Below, in pieces: positions 17,403 through 26,549 of a stretch of 64,000 nucleotides of DNA. Numbering within the stretch: the stretch's first letter is position 1; every line of letters starts with the position of its first letter. Location of the stretch: NCBI GenBank assembly GCA_028280225.1, contig JANQMF010000026.1:51210-115209 (forward strand), in the 5' to 3' direction. This DNA comes from Pseudomonadales bacterium. Lineage in GTDB: Bacteria; Pseudomonadota; Gammaproteobacteria; Pseudomonadales; Azotimanducaceae. The notes under the pieces are model-generated. The model had not been told where the DNA came from and did not search any database. It was given only the letters and a program-made list of their open reading frames with translations. Position numbers and translations under genes: made by a program.

Positions 17403-18333
17403 ATAGAATAAAGAAGTTGTGTTGAACCAGGCCAAAAGCGGACATCTCAGCCGGGTACTCGGGAAACAGGATCACCCACATGGAAACCGCCACCGCGCGA
17501 AAAGGACCGGGTACCGAGGCCCCAAAGAAAATCATCGGCAGTATCCCCAACATTTGCAGGTAGCCAAAATCGACGCCAAATAAGGCCAGGGCTTCGGAAT
17601 AAACCACTACAGCAGCCAGCAAGGCCGGGGAACGGAGCAGGAGTATGGTCAGGTATTGGCTCAGGTCAGCTTCCCTGAAGGCATGGAATATGGGTTGGTC
17701 CCGCAGTTTAAAGTTCGGCAGGAATGCGCGCTTGAAATAGAGAAAGGCGACGGCAAAAACGGCAACCAGGCCCATGCCCACCCAGGGAAGGCCGCGAAAT
17801 ACTTCCGGGAGGTTGTCCCACTGCAGCGATAAACCGATATTAGCCCAGGCGCACAGGTACAGCAGCTCACACACCATAATAAACAGCATGGACGACCCCA
17901 GTTTCCAGCCCGGCACACCTTCCCGCCGATACAGGTAGATGGCCATTGCCCCCTTGCCAACCTGTTCGTTTAATATGGAAAGAATATAAGTGCTGGCGCG
18001 TACCGGCAAAATATCCCGGTATTTTACCTTTGCGTTAAACCAATTGATTACCCGCCACACAATCAGAGAATCGACGGCAAAGAAAAACAGGGAATAGGGC
18101 ACCATCAAAGCCAACCAGGCCAGCCAGTTGACACTGGCAAATACACTGGCCAGATAAGCGGCCACGCTCATGTCCTGAGCCGCCGCCGGGCCGGCGATTC
18201 GAGTATATAGAAAGGCAAAACAGCCCAGGGTAATGACCCAGGGAATGGCCTGTTTGAGCCATCCGGATTTTGGTGCTGCTGGTGGAGGCTGTGGTGTCTG
18301 TGGCCCTGAGGCGGTCTGCTCTGATTCGCTCAT
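17344..18333 (-). CDS. Multi-pass membrane protein, flippase-like
   Basis: A 329-aa inner-membrane protein with a Pro/Gln-rich cytosolic N-terminus (residues 1-25) and seven to eight transmembrane helices. Segments such as 'VRASTYILSILNEQVGKGAM' and 'GILPMIFFGASVPGPFRAVA' resemble the lysylphosphatidylglycerol-synthase transmembrane/flippase-like family (YbhN, AglD group), where the first is usually 'a.g.l.n..lPg..g'. A role in lipid or lipid-linked sugar translocation is inference. Starts at ATG 18333 after an unclear ribosome site. Its last 59 nt overlap the end of the convergent DUF3604 gene, so antisense interference between the two is possible. Confidence 0.6.
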   Translation of the reverse strand: MSESEQTASGPQTPQPPPAAPKSGWLKQAIPWVITLGCFAFLYTRIAGPAAAQDMSVAAYLASVFASVNWLAWLALMVPYSLFFFAVDSLIVWRVINWFNAKVKYRDILPVRASTYILSILNEQVGKGAMAIYLYRREGVPGWKLGSSMLFIMVCELLYLCAWANIGLSLQWDNLPEVFRGLPWVGMGLVAVFAVAFLYFKRAFLPNFKLRDQPIFHAFREADLSQYLTILLLRSPALLAAVVVYSEALALFGVDFGYLQMLGILPMIFFGASVPGPFRAVAVSMWVILFPEYPAEMSAFGLVQHNFFILFNAVIGLFFFRRVQRELFQ

Positions 18334-18489
18334 GTTACCTGGGTAGAATTTTTATCGACATGGTATCACTGTTGCCTTACCAAGTCTGAGCGCACATCAA
18401 CTCAGGCCTGGAACAGCAGGTGTGATAGGTGTGCAGGTATCTGTTAACCGCCGGGTGGATAAGCCCACTGTGTTGTTGGACAACGTGAG

Positions 18490-19191
18490 TTAAACGGCTC
18501 TGGATAAATCGATGCTCAGCGGGATTTGCCGGGCCTGCCTGGCCAGGTCTTCCAGTTCGCCCGGGTCTTTCAGCAGGCCCCGCAGAGCAAAGTCGGCGGT
18601 GCGTTTGGCCAGCCTGGCCGGCGGTTGCCTGGTCACCGCGCTGCTGCCCAAAATAAAGGTTTCGGTTAATTGAAAAACCTGTTCCGCCGCCAGCGCGGCA
18701 TGTGGGACCACCAAACGGCCGGAGCGTTCTCCCTCGATGATCAGTGTCTGGTAGTGGCTGATCATATCTTGACGTACCCCCTGGGCGGGCTTTAATTCTG
18801 GTTTGCGCAGTTCCGGCAGGTAAAACAGCGCAGCATAGTCCTGGTCGGCGGACGCCACCACAATCACCTCCTCGTAAACACTCTTATACAACTTGGTTAC
18901 CGGGTCAGCATCAATGTCGGCCATTTTCCGGTAAAACGCCAGCGATGGTTGTGCGGCATAGCTGATCAGTTCAACCAGCAAACCATCCTTGGAACCAAAC
19001 AGATTAAACAGCGAAGCCGGAGATGCATCCAGTGCTGTTGCCATCATGCGAATGCCGGTGCCCCCATAACCATGCTCGGCAATGAGTTTGGAACACACCT
19101 GAAACACTCGCCGGCGACTGAGGTGAGGTTTGCCGTCGTTGCGGGGACGCCCGACCGGGCGGCTTTTTTTGGGTTTAGTTGTGCTGCTCAT
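18490..19191 (-). CDS. TetR family transcriptional regulator
   Basis: A 233-aa regulator with a basic N-terminus (KPKKSRPVGRPRNDG) before the HTH at about 25-75 ('RRVFQVCSKLIAEHGYGGTG', 'MATALDASPASLFNLFGSKD'). The C-terminal ligand-binding domain is typical in length but its ligand cannot be read. It is divergent from the Rieske oxygenase at 19311 across a 119-nt promoter region holding an imperfect palindrome, so control of the oxygenase is the simplest reading. Confidence 0.88.
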   Translation of the reverse strand: MSSTTKPKKSRPVGRPRNDGKPHLSRRRVFQVCSKLIAEHGYGGTGIRMMATALDASPASLFNLFGSKDGLLVELISYAAQPSLAFYRKMADIDADPVTKLYKSVYEEVIVVASADQDYAALFYLPELRKPELKPAQGVRQDMISHYQTLIIEGERSGRLVVPHAALAAEQVFQLTETFILGSSAVTRQPPARLAKRTADFALRGLLKDPGELEDLARQARQIPLSIDLSRAV

Positions 19192-19227
19192 AAGCTGAGC
19201 TTAACGGGTTTTACGGTACTTGTATAT

Positions 19228-19279
19228 TTTATATCGATCGTTCTAAATAATTGACTTTTAGATTTTCCGGTGTTAAAAA
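19228..19279 (+). promoter_or_regulatory. Possible TetR operator and promoter for the Rieske gene
   Basis: An imperfect palindrome (16 of 20 positions symmetric) centred on CGATCG lies at 19228-19247. Downstream are a plausible -35 TTGACT at 19251-19256 and, 17 nt on, a weak -10 TAAAAA at 19274-19279, placing transcription about 25 nt before the ribosome site GAGGGA of the Rieske gene. Repression by the divergent TetR protein is inferred. Confidence 0.4.
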
Positions 19280-19310
19280 GCACTCCAGCAGATGAAACGA
19301 GGGAACCCAC

Positions 19311-20447
19311 ATGAACCTACCCGGCATTAAGGATATTGAACTTGAACGCGTCACCCAGCCATTGGAACAGGCGCATACCCTGCCCAGGGCAGCCTATGTC
19401 AGCGAAGACATCTACACCCTGGAACTTGAACAAGTCATGTACAAGAACTGGATACCCGTTGCCCGCCTGGAACAGGTGCCTGAACCCGGTTGTTATCTGA
19501 CCCTGGACTTTTTTGGCCAACCCATCATGGTGGTGCATGGCACCGATGGTGAGGTCCGGGTCATGTCAAGTGTATGCCTGCACCGCGCGGCACCCATCGC
19601 CTCGGGTTGCGGCAAGCGCCATCTGTTCACCTGTCCCTATCATGCCTGGAGTTATGATACCCAGGGGCAGCTGATTCGCGCGCCGCTGATGGATGGGGCG
19701 GCTGACTTCTGTGAAAAGGACCATCAGCTGCCTCAAATCCGCTCCGAAATCTGGGAAGGTTTTGTGCTGATTAACCTGGATCCACAGGCGCCGGCGTTAC
19801 AGCCGCAAATAAAAGGACTGACCGAATATTTCAAAAATTTCCGGCTGGCGGACATGCGTATTGTCAAAACCCTGGAATACGACAGCGGTTGGAACTGGAA
19901 GGTTTTGGTCGAAAATTTTATGGAAGCCTACCATCATATCGCCATCCACAAGCAGACTTTTGAACCCACCTATCACGCCCGGGATTCCCAAATCCCGGAC
20001 AACTCCGGTCCTTGGTCAATCTTACACATGCCCGGTATGGAGCGGACCGGAGAAGATCCAACCAATACGGGTGGTTTCCCGGCCATTGAGGGTTTGACGG
20101 ACTGGCAAACCAAAGATCTTTTTGCGGCGGTCATCTTCCCGCATTTTCTATTTGCCACACATGCTCACGGCGCTGCGTGGTATCAGGTGTCGCCGGTGTC
20201 AGCGGAACGTCTGCACCTGAAGATACATGTCATGGTGCCGCAAGCGTATCTGACTCAGGATGATTTTGATGCGGATGCAGCCGGTGAATTGGCTGCATTG
20301 GTACACGATGAAGATATTTTCGCCAACGACACGGTTTGGTCCGGGCTCACCGCACCCTTGACCCAGCAGGGCCGGCTTTCACCGCTGGAGAAAAGCATCT
20401 GGCAATGTAATCAGTGGTGGACACGGCAGATGACGGCTGGGGCTTGA
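19311..20447 (+). CDS. Rieske non-haem iron oxygenase, alpha subunit
   Basis: A 378-aa aromatic-ring-hydroxylating-type oxygenase. The Rieske [2Fe-2S] ligands are C89-x-H91 and C108-x2-H111 ('VCLHRA', 'CPYHAW'). The mononuclear iron site follows: 'ENFMEAYHHIAIH' with E204, H207 and H212, and the bridging acid expected just before. The catalytic domain is somewhat short. Such enzymes hydroxylate or demethylate aromatic, steroid or alkylammonium substrates using electrons from a separate ferredoxin/reductase, and none is encoded nearby. Start ATG 19311 has GAGGGA upstream. Probably controlled by the divergent TetR gene. Confidence 0.92.
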   Translation: MNLPGIKDIELERVTQPLEQAHTLPRAAYVSEDIYTLELEQVMYKNWIPVARLEQVPEPGCYLTLDFFGQPIMVVHGTDGEVRVMSSVCLHRAAPIASGCGKRHLFTCPYHAWSYDTQGQLIRAPLMDGAADFCEKDHQLPQIRSEIWEGFVLINLDPQAPALQPQIKGLTEYFKNFRLADMRIVKTLEYDSGWNWKVLVENFMEAYHHIAIHKQTFEPTYHARDSQIPDNSGPWSILHMPGMERTGEDPTNTGGFPAIEGLTDWQTKDLFAAVIFPHFLFATHAHGAAWYQVSPVSAERLHLKIHVMVPQAYLTQDDFDADAAGELAALVHDEDIFANDTVWSGLTAPLTQQGRLSPLEKSIWQCNQWWTRQMTAGA

Positions 20448-20553
20448 AGCTTCAGCGCTGACAGGGTGTAATTGACGGAACGAACCTGTCAGATTTACCG
20501 GCAGCAACCTGCCTCGGGGTATATTTGGCGCAACGATACTTGGTGCGCGTTTA

Positions 20554-22176
20554 GTGGATTTTCATTGGGTAGCCCTGGGGCTGCCGGAAGTGACCTGGAT
20601 TGGCCTGGCCTTTGTATTTGGTGCACTGGCCAGAATGCTGGGGCTGCCACCCCTGGTGGGGTTTTTGGGTGCGGGTTTTGTGCTGCAGGCCCAGGGGGTT
20701 GCGGGTAACGAACTGATTCAAAAACTGGCTGATCTGGGGATTACCCTCCTGTTGTTTTCAGTTGGCCTGAAGCTGAATCTGGGCACCCTGGCGCGCCCCC
20801 AGGTGTGGGCGGTGTCCTCAATCCACATGCTGTTTAGCGTTGGCCTGCTGGGTACTGGTCTGCTTGGGTTGTCTGTACTCGGCATTTCCATGTTTGCGGA
20901 TCTGGATCTTAAGACCACCGCTCTTGTGGCCTTTGCCCTGAGTTTTTCCAGCACGGTTTTTGTGGTTAAGGTCCTGGAAGAGCGGGGTCAGGTGACCTCG
21001 TTGCATGGGCGTATCGCCATTGGCATTCTGCTGATGCAGGATGTTGCGGCGGTTGTCTTTCTGGCGGTATCCAGCGGCACTCTGCCATCTGTATGGGCGT
21101 TGTGTGTACCCTTGTTAATCCTGCTCAGACCCCTGCTGGCCCTTATCCTGGAGCGCATAGGCCACGGCGAGCTTCTGGTGCTGTGCGGATTTTTGCTTGC
21201 CCTTGGGGGGGCAGAGATTTTTGAAAGTGTTGGGCTTAAGGGAGATCTGGGTGCCTTGTTCCTTGGGGTGTTGATTGCCACCCATGCCAAGGCTGAAGAA
21301 ATGGCAAAAGCCATGCTGGCATTTAAAGATCTGTTCCTGCTGGGGTTTTTTCTGTCGGTAGGTTTGTCGGGCAGCATCTCCACGGAGATTTTATTTGTTG
21401 CCCTTGCCATTACCCCGTTTATTTTTCTGAAATCGGCGTTGTTTTTGTGGCTGTTGACCCGGTTCAAGTTGCGCAGCCGTACGTCCCTGCTCGCGTCGGT
21501 TAATCTGACCAATTACAGTGAGTTTGGCCTGATTGTGCTGGCCATTGGGGTATCCAACCAATGGATCGGCGGTGACTGGCTAACCCTGGGGGCGCTTGCT
21601 CTGGCCTTGTCCTTTGTGGTGGCAGCGGGTTTGAGCAACTTTGTCAACGTGCTGTATACCCGTCATCGGCGGCTCTGGCAAAGGTTTCAGCGCAGCGAAC
21701 TTATACATGATGATCAGCCCCTGGACGTTGGCGGGGCACGCATTGCCATTATCGGCATGGGTGGGGTAGGTACCGGGGTTTATGATGCTTTACACGCCAA
21801 ATACGGCGATACCGTGGTGGGGGTGGACATCGACCCGCTCACGGCAAGGAACCAGCGTGCTGCGGGGCGGCTGGTATTTCTGGGGGATCCCAGCGATGCG
21901 GATTTCTGGGACCGGGTGCAGGCAACCCACAAGTTACAACTGGTGATGCTGGCCTTGCCCGCACATCGAACCAATCTGGCGGTTGTTGAGTGTTTGCGTG
22001 AAGCGTCCTTTAGTGGAGAAGTTGCCGTTACCGCCAGATTTCCGGACCAGGTGAGGGAACTGGAAGAGGCAGGTGCAACATCGGTGTTCAACCTGTACAA
22101 CGAGGCTGGTATTGGTTTTGTGGCACACGTGGAAAACGATCCCGCCATTCTCACCGGAGAGAAATTGTTATCTTAG
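20554..22176 (+). CDS. Cation:proton antiporter, Kef/CPA2 type with RCK domain
   Basis: A 540-aa inner-membrane protein with about 12-13 transmembrane helices in residues 5-380 (Na+/H+ exchanger fold: 'LLLFSVGLKLNLGTLARPQV', 'SLHGRIAIGILLMQDVAAVV' with the conserved Q-D of the CPA2 family), followed by a Rossmann RCK/TrkA-N domain from about 390 ('ARIAIIGMGGVGTGVYDAL', then 'VVGVDIDP'). Likely a KefB/C-like K+/H+ antiporter gated by nucleotide or glutathione adducts. The GST genes in the window make a role in electrophile defence possible but unproven. Starts at GTG 20554 with no strong ribosome site. Confidence 0.9.
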   Translation: MDFHWVALGLPEVTWIGLAFVFGALARMLGLPPLVGFLGAGFVLQAQGVAGNELIQKLADLGITLLLFSVGLKLNLGTLARPQVWAVSSIHMLFSVGLLGTGLLGLSVLGISMFADLDLKTTALVAFALSFSSTVFVVKVLEERGQVTSLHGRIAIGILLMQDVAAVVFLAVSSGTLPSVWALCVPLLILLRPLLALILERIGHGELLVLCGFLLALGGAEIFESVGLKGDLGALFLGVLIATHAKAEEMAKAMLAFKDLFLLGFFLSVGLSGSISTEILFVALAITPFIFLKSALFLWLLTRFKLRSRTSLLASVNLTNYSEFGLIVLAIGVSNQWIGGDWLTLGALALALSFVVAAGLSNFVNVLYTRHRRLWQRFQRSELIHDDQPLDVGGARIAIIGMGGVGTGVYDALHAKYGDTVVGVDIDPLTARNQRAAGRLVFLGDPSDADFWDRVQATHKLQLVMLALPAHRTNLAVVECLREASFSGEVAVTARFPDQVRELEEAGATSVFNLYNEAGIGFVAHVENDPAILTGEKLLS

Positions 22177-22179
22177 GCG

Positions 22180-22199
22180 GCGGCTGAAGGGCCAGCCGC
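22180..22199. terminator. Hairpin between convergent genes
   Basis: GCGGCT (22180-22185) pairs with AGCCGC (22194-22199) around an 8-nt loop, directly after the antiporter stop and before the end of the TerB-like gene on the other strand. It could act as a bidirectional terminator, but the stem is short and there is no T-run. Confidence 0.35.
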
Positions 22200-22221
22200 G
22201 CCGGTCCGTTTCAGCGGAAGG

Positions 22222-22650
22222 TTAGTCCGCGGGCAGGCCCAGGGCGGTACAGATATCCGTTAAGACCGTGGTTTCTCTGGCTACCACACGATTGTCCGCC
22301 GCCATGGCTATTTCGGCGGCGGCGCGCACCAATTCCGCGTGGGTGCTGTTGGCGTTAACCTCGGCAATTTCGAGCAAAGCCTGTTGGCGGCCGGCCTCCG
22401 GGTCGCCCAGGATTGCACCACATATGTCCCGGAACAGTAAATCAACGGCACCCAGATCCAGGGGTGCAAATGTATCCTGGTGCTGACTCAGCAGAGACAT
22501 AAATTGATTGTCCTCCGCCTTGGCCAGGTCCCCGTCCGCAACGGCGATTAGAGCAAAAGCACAGGTCACGGCCCGCAGAAGTTCGTTTGGAATTTCGTCG
22601 TTGAATCGTTTCCACGAGTGCAGGGCATAAGTATGTGCTTCGTCGGACAT
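22222..22650 (-). CDS. TerB-like protein
   Basis: A 142-aa helical cytosolic protein with the TerB (tellurite-resistance/metal-binding) pattern: 'AFALIAVADGDLAKAEDNQF' with acidic DGD..K.E residues, and a second acidic helix set near 'AAEIAMAADNRVVARETTVL'. TerB proteins bind divalent cations and sit near the membrane; specific function unknown. The start at ATG 22650 is supported by AAGG 6 nt upstream; the frame stays open much further upstream, but that part runs antisense through the next gene and has low-complexity composition. It is divergent from the metallopeptidase. Confidence 0.75.
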   Translation of the reverse strand: MSDEAHTYALHSWKRFNDEIPNELLRAVTCAFALIAVADGDLAKAEDNQFMSLLSQHQDTFAPLDLGAVDLLFRDICGAILGDPEAGRQQALLEIAEVNANSTHAELVRAAAEIAMAADNRVVARETTVLTDICTALGLPAD

Positions 22651-22918
22651 GAGACCTTCTAATATTGATGAAAAACCCCAGTGTAGCGCATTTTTCCCGG
22701 CAAATTGATCTACGAATGCCGGTATCTGATTTGAAAAATGGTTGCAAAAACGGGCTGCTGTATAGCGGTGGAAACACAACTTGTGTAGAAAATAGAAGCC
22801 GATACGATGCTGATGCTTAAGCGGCAATGTGATCCAGCTAGTGCTTGTAGCCGTGCTAGCCGAGGGCAGTAACGCCAATTTCCGGACAGAAACCAGCAAA
22901 CAATGAAGGAACTTAGCC

Positions 22919-24196
22919 ATGGTGCAATGGAGAGGGCGCAGACGAAGCACAAATGTTGAAGACCTGCGCGGCCGGGGTACACCTCGGCGAACCATCCGGC
23001 TGGGCCGTGGCGGCGGCATAAAACTCAAGAGTGGGATAGGCACCATTGTGCTCATTGCCGTGGTCTATTTTATGGGAGGTGACCTGGGCCAGATTCTGAG
23101 TTTGCTGTTGGGTGGCGACGCACCAGTTGTATCCCAGCATCCTCGCCCCACCGGCCCCGAAGGTGTTGGCCGCCCGGGTGGTGATACGGATGCTGAATTT
23201 GTCAGTGTTATCCTGGCGGATACGGAAGAAACCTGGGGGCGGATATTCCGCGAAAGTGGACAACGTTATCCGGAACCCAAACTCACCTTATTTCCGGGTG
23301 CGGTCAATTCCGCATGTGGGTATAACACCGCGGCGGTGGGTCCCTTCTATTGCCCGCCGGATCAAAAGGTGTACTTAGATCTCAGTTTTTTCCAGCAATT
23401 ACAGCAGTTGGGTGCGCCGGGGGACTTTGCTCAGGCTTATGTCATCGGCCATGAGGTTGGGCATCATGTACAAAATGTCATGGGTGTTCTGCCCGCGGTT
23501 GCACAACAAAAACAGAGGTTGTCGCAAACCGGGTCCAACCGCTTACAGGTATTGGTGGAACTGCAGGCGGACTGTTTTGCCGGAATCTGGGCCCACCATG
23601 CCCAGGCGCGCCGGGATTTGCTTGAGCCCGGAGACCTTGAGGAAGGGTTGAGGGCAGCGGCATCGATTGGTGATGATACCTTACAGGCCAGGGCCGGCCG
23701 GGCGGTGCGTCCGGAATCGTTTACGCATGGGTCTTCCGCGCAAAGGGTGGAGTGGTTCAGACGTGGATTTGACAGCGGTCAAGTGGGTGCCTGCGATACC
23801 TTTGCCGCTGCGGGTGTGCAGCTTAGTGGGGTTGACCTTAAGGCCCGGGCAGCAGACGGAAACGGGCGGGATGCGGTTCGCCTGGCCTACAAAAAACGCC
23901 AAAGTGATGTGCTTGTCCGTGGCGAAGGCGTGGTATTAAAGATACTTCCCGACGATCTTAAGGGTTCGCGTCATCAGAAATTTATTCTGGATTTGGGCAG
24001 GCGGCACACTTTGTTGGTGGCTCACAATATCGATCTGGCGGACCGGGTGGCTAATCTGCGTGAAGGTGACACGGTATATTTTGCGGGAGAGTACGAGTGG
24101 AATGCCCAGGGCGGGGTCCTGCATTGGACCCACCATGACCCCGCCGGACGCCATCCCGGTGGATGGCTCAAACATCGGGGCGTAACCTACCGTTAA
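22919..24196 (+). CDS. YpfJ-type neutral zinc metallopeptidase fused to DUF3465
   Basis: A 425-aa protein. Residues 1-300 form a YpfJ/KPN_02809-type membrane-anchored metallopeptidase: charged N-terminus 'MVQWRGRRRSTNVEDLRG', one transmembrane segment (about 38-55), the zinc motif H178-E179-x-x-H182 ('GHEVGHHVQN') and E214 in 'ELQADCFAGIW' as third ligand. Residues 315-425 are a separate DUF3465 domain ('ILPDDLKGSRHQKFIL', 'LLVAHNIDLADRVANL', 'FAGEYEWNAQGGVLHWTHHD', 'GWLKHRGVTY'), normally a stand-alone periplasmic protein of unknown role. The frame is continuous with no stop or ribosome site at the junction. Start ATG 22919 has AAGGA 8 nt upstream. Confidence 0.88.
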   Translation: MVQWRGRRRSTNVEDLRGRGTPRRTIRLGRGGGIKLKSGIGTIVLIAVVYFMGGDLGQILSLLLGGDAPVVSQHPRPTGPEGVGRPGGDTDAEFVSVILADTEETWGRIFRESGQRYPEPKLTLFPGAVNSACGYNTAAVGPFYCPPDQKVYLDLSFFQQLQQLGAPGDFAQAYVIGHEVGHHVQNVMGVLPAVAQQKQRLSQTGSNRLQVLVELQADCFAGIWAHHAQARRDLLEPGDLEEGLRAAASIGDDTLQARAGRAVRPESFTHGSSAQRVEWFRRGFDSGQVGACDTFAAAGVQLSGVDLKARAADGNGRDAVRLAYKKRQSDVLVRGEGVVLKILPDDLKGSRHQKFILDLGRRHTLLVAHNIDLADRVANLREGDTVYFAGEYEWNAQGGVLHWTHHDPAGRHPGGWLKHRGVTYR

Positions 24197-24200
24197 GGGA

Positions 24201-24956
24201 TCAGTGGGCGCCGCCGTCCACCCGGATGGCGCCACCGGTGGTGAACGTGCTGGCATCCCCGGCCAGGTAAAGTGCGGTGCCGACAATTTCATTGGGTTGA
24301 CCGCCGCGATTTAAGGCAATGCGGGTACGCGCCCGCTCCTCAAACTGTTCCATATCCCAGGCTTCGGAAATATCCGTAAGGAAGGGGCCCGCCACGATAC
24401 TGTTAACTCTCACCTTGGGACCGAAGGCGTAAGCAAAAGAGCGTGAAAGATTGTTTAATCCGGATTTGGCGGCGCCATAAGGTTCTGCATTGGGTGATGG
24501 GTTTTGTGAAGCTGTGCTGCTGATGTTGATGATGCTGCCGCCGTCACCTTCGGCCATGCGTTCGCCGATCAGCGCCATCAGACGGAAGGGACCTTTCAGG
24601 TTGACGCTGACGACTTTGTCAAAAAGTGCCTCGGTGACGTCGCTTACTTTGTCATAAAGGGGGGACATGCCGGCGTTGTTGATCAGAATGTCAACTTTTC
24701 CAAATTTCTGATATGCCGCGTCCACCAGACCCTCAATTTCGTCCCAGTGGCCCACATGACAGCCGTAGGCCAGCGCCTTGCGTCCCAGCTTTTCAATTTG
24801 CCCGGCTACCTCGTCACACGCTTCTTTCTTTCTGCTGGTGACAATGATATCAGCGCCGCGTTCCGCCAGCGCCAAAGCCATTTCTTTACCCAACCCCCGG
24901 CTGCCTCCGGTAATGAGTGCCACCTTGCCGGTAAAGTCAAATAATTGATCGGTCAT
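24201..24956 (-). CDS. SDR family oxidoreductase
   Basis: A 251-aa classical SDR. 'LITGGSRGLGKEMALALAER' binds the cofactor, with R in 'VTSRKKEA' favouring NADP(H). 'INNAGMSP', the catalytic S in 'NISSTASQ' and Y-x-x-x-K in 'PYGAAKSGL' are all present, and it ends 'FTTGGAIRVDGGAH'. FabG/gluconate-5-dehydrogenase-like; in this setting probably a 3-hydroxyacyl-CoA or cyclic alcohol dehydrogenase. Start ATG 24956 follows GGGGAAATT. It ends 4 nt from the convergent metallopeptidase gene. Confidence 0.92.
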   Translation of the reverse strand: MTDQLFDFTGKVALITGGSRGLGKEMALALAERGADIIVTSRKKEACDEVAGQIEKLGRKALAYGCHVGHWDEIEGLVDAAYQKFGKVDILINNAGMSPLYDKVSDVTEALFDKVVSVNLKGPFRLMALIGERMAEGDGGSIINISSTASQNPSPNAEPYGAAKSGLNNLSRSFAYAFGPKVRVNSIVAGPFLTDISEAWDMEQFEERARTRIALNRGGQPNEIVGTALYLAGDASTFTTGGAIRVDGGAH

Positions 24957-24995
24957 AATTTCCCCACGCGTTGTCTTATTTATGCTACTGGACGG

Positions 24996-25286
24996 TCAGC
25001 GGTTTTGCCGCGGCTTGCCGTTTGCCTCGACGGTAAAAGTTTGCTCAGGGCTCCATTTCACGACAACCGATTCAAGTTGTAAACCTTGGGACCAGAACAA
25101 CTGTACTAAATCCTGCATTGCGCCAATTAGGAGATCCTGGTCTGCATCGGCACCCGGCACCGGTTTGCGGGGCCGGATGCGGGCAATCATGGTGTCGTCT
25201 TTCACTCTTTTCAATTGATTTGTCTCTTGGTCTCTTATTTTGTCTTTGTCTGTATTTGTATTTCCGGTGGCAGGTGGTTTCGGCAT
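24996..25286 (-). CDS. Small hypothetical protein
   Basis: A 96-aa protein I do not recognise. The N-terminal third is hydrophilic and Lys/Asp-rich (probably disordered). The C-terminal part 'DLLIGAMQDLVQLFWSQGLQ' is an amphipathic helix followed by a beta strand. AAGG lies 8 nt before ATG 25286, which supports translation. It precedes the SDR gene on the same strand by 39 nt and could be co-transcribed with it. Confidence 0.5.
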   Translation of the reverse strand: MPKPPATGNTNTDKDKIRDQETNQLKRVKDDTMIARIRPRKPVPGADADQDLLIGAMQDLVQLFWSQGLQLESVVVKWSPEQTFTVEANGKPRQNR

Positions 25287-25450
25287 AACTTTACCTTATA
25301 GCGTATAGTAACAGTTAGTATTGTATGCCAAACAGTAACCTGTTTTAACCAAATCTTATTAGTGGGTAGGGGGTGATGACATCTGCAAGTATGTTTGAAC
25401 AGTATCAAAGGAAGCGCTAAATTGAGCGCGTAAAACTGGGAGTGAGAACT

Positions 25451-26524
25451 ATGCAAGCTGAAGAATTGGATCCGGAAGTCCTTAAACGTTACGCATTTAC
25501 GGTTTGGAGTTATAAACAGGGCGAAATGGTTTCGCTGATGATCCATATTGGAGATCGCCTGGGGTTGTACCAGGCGCTGCGCGGTGAGGGGCCAATGACC
25601 GCCCGGGCCCTGGCCGGGAAAACCGGTTTGCAGGAACGGTGGCTGCTGGAATGGTTAAAGGGGCAGGCGGCCGCGCGCTTGCTCAACTATCACGATGGTG
25701 ACCGGTTTGAATTAACAGATATCGGCGCCGCGGTGCTGGCGGACGAACTGGAAAGCACTGCATTTGCCGCCGGCGCCTTTTCGGGACAGACGCCCCCGGA
25801 GACCGTGGACAAGCTTGTGGACGCCTTCAAAACCGGCATTGGCTTGTCTTATGAGGATCTGGGCCCAAATGCCGCCCATCGTACCGAACGTATGCTGGGG
25901 CCGTGGACCCGGCGGGAACTGATCCCCAACATACTGCCGGCCTTGGACGGCGTGGTGGAAAAACTGTCCAAGGGTGCGGTAGCGGCGGATGTGGGCTGTG
26001 GCGGCGGTATAGCGCTGACCACCATGGCTCAGGCTTTTCCCAAAACACAGTTTCACGGTTATGACCCCAGCCGCCATGCTATCGAGCGCTGCAGGGAGAA
26101 GGTCACCTCCCTGGGTTTGACTAACGTTGAACTTCATGTTGCCGGCGGCGAAGCGCTCCCTGCAACACCAACCTTTGACTTCCTCATTACCTTTGACTGT
26201 ATCCATGATATGACTCAGCCCGGTAAAGTTATTGAGTCTATACGTGGATGTATGCAGGAGGATGGCACCTGGCTGATCAAGGACATTCGCAGCGCTGCGG
26301 ACTTTAAAGAAAATATGCGTAATCCGCTATTGGCGATGTTTTATGGATTTTCCGTTTCCGCCTGTATGTCCTCCGCACTGTCCGAGCCGGGTGGCGCGGG
26401 CTTGGGAACCTTGGGCTTTAATCCCCAGGTGGCCCGGGACATGGTCACCGCGGGAGGATTCAGCCGCTTTGTGGAGCATGACTTTGCGGACCCCAGCAAC
26501 CTGTATTATGAAGTCAGGCCCTAG
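25451..26524 (+). CDS. SAM-dependent methyltransferase
   Basis: A 357-aa class I methyltransferase. An N-terminal winged-helix dimerisation domain (about 10-100, 'LGLYQALRGEGPMTARALAG', 'FELTDIGAAVL') precedes the Rossmann core, with motif I 'AADVGCGGGIALTTMAQAF' and a later 'FDFLITFDCIHDMTQPGKVI'. The layout matches plant-type O-methyltransferases and the bacterial Rv2258c-type group. Start ATG 25451 is preferred (GGGAG 9 nt upstream) over GTG 25442. Substrate unknown; a phenolic or hydroxylated lipid is plausible. Confidence 0.88.
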   Translation: MQAEELDPEVLKRYAFTVWSYKQGEMVSLMIHIGDRLGLYQALRGEGPMTARALAGKTGLQERWLLEWLKGQAAARLLNYHDGDRFELTDIGAAVLADELESTAFAAGAFSGQTPPETVDKLVDAFKTGIGLSYEDLGPNAAHRTERMLGPWTRRELIPNILPALDGVVEKLSKGAVAADVGCGGGIALTTMAQAFPKTQFHGYDPSRHAIERCREKVTSLGLTNVELHVAGGEALPATPTFDFLITFDCIHDMTQPGKVIESIRGCMQEDGTWLIKDIRSAADFKENMRNPLLAMFYGFSVSACMSSALSEPGGAGLGTLGFNPQVARDMVTAGGFSRFVEHDFADPSNLYYEVRP

Positions 26525-26549
26525 CCACGGACAGCTGTGAGGCAGACGC

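Noticed and set aside
22651..23055. Upstream extension of the TerB-like frame
   Set aside because: Pro/Arg-rich, antisense to the metallopeptidase start, and ATG 22650 has a ribosome site.
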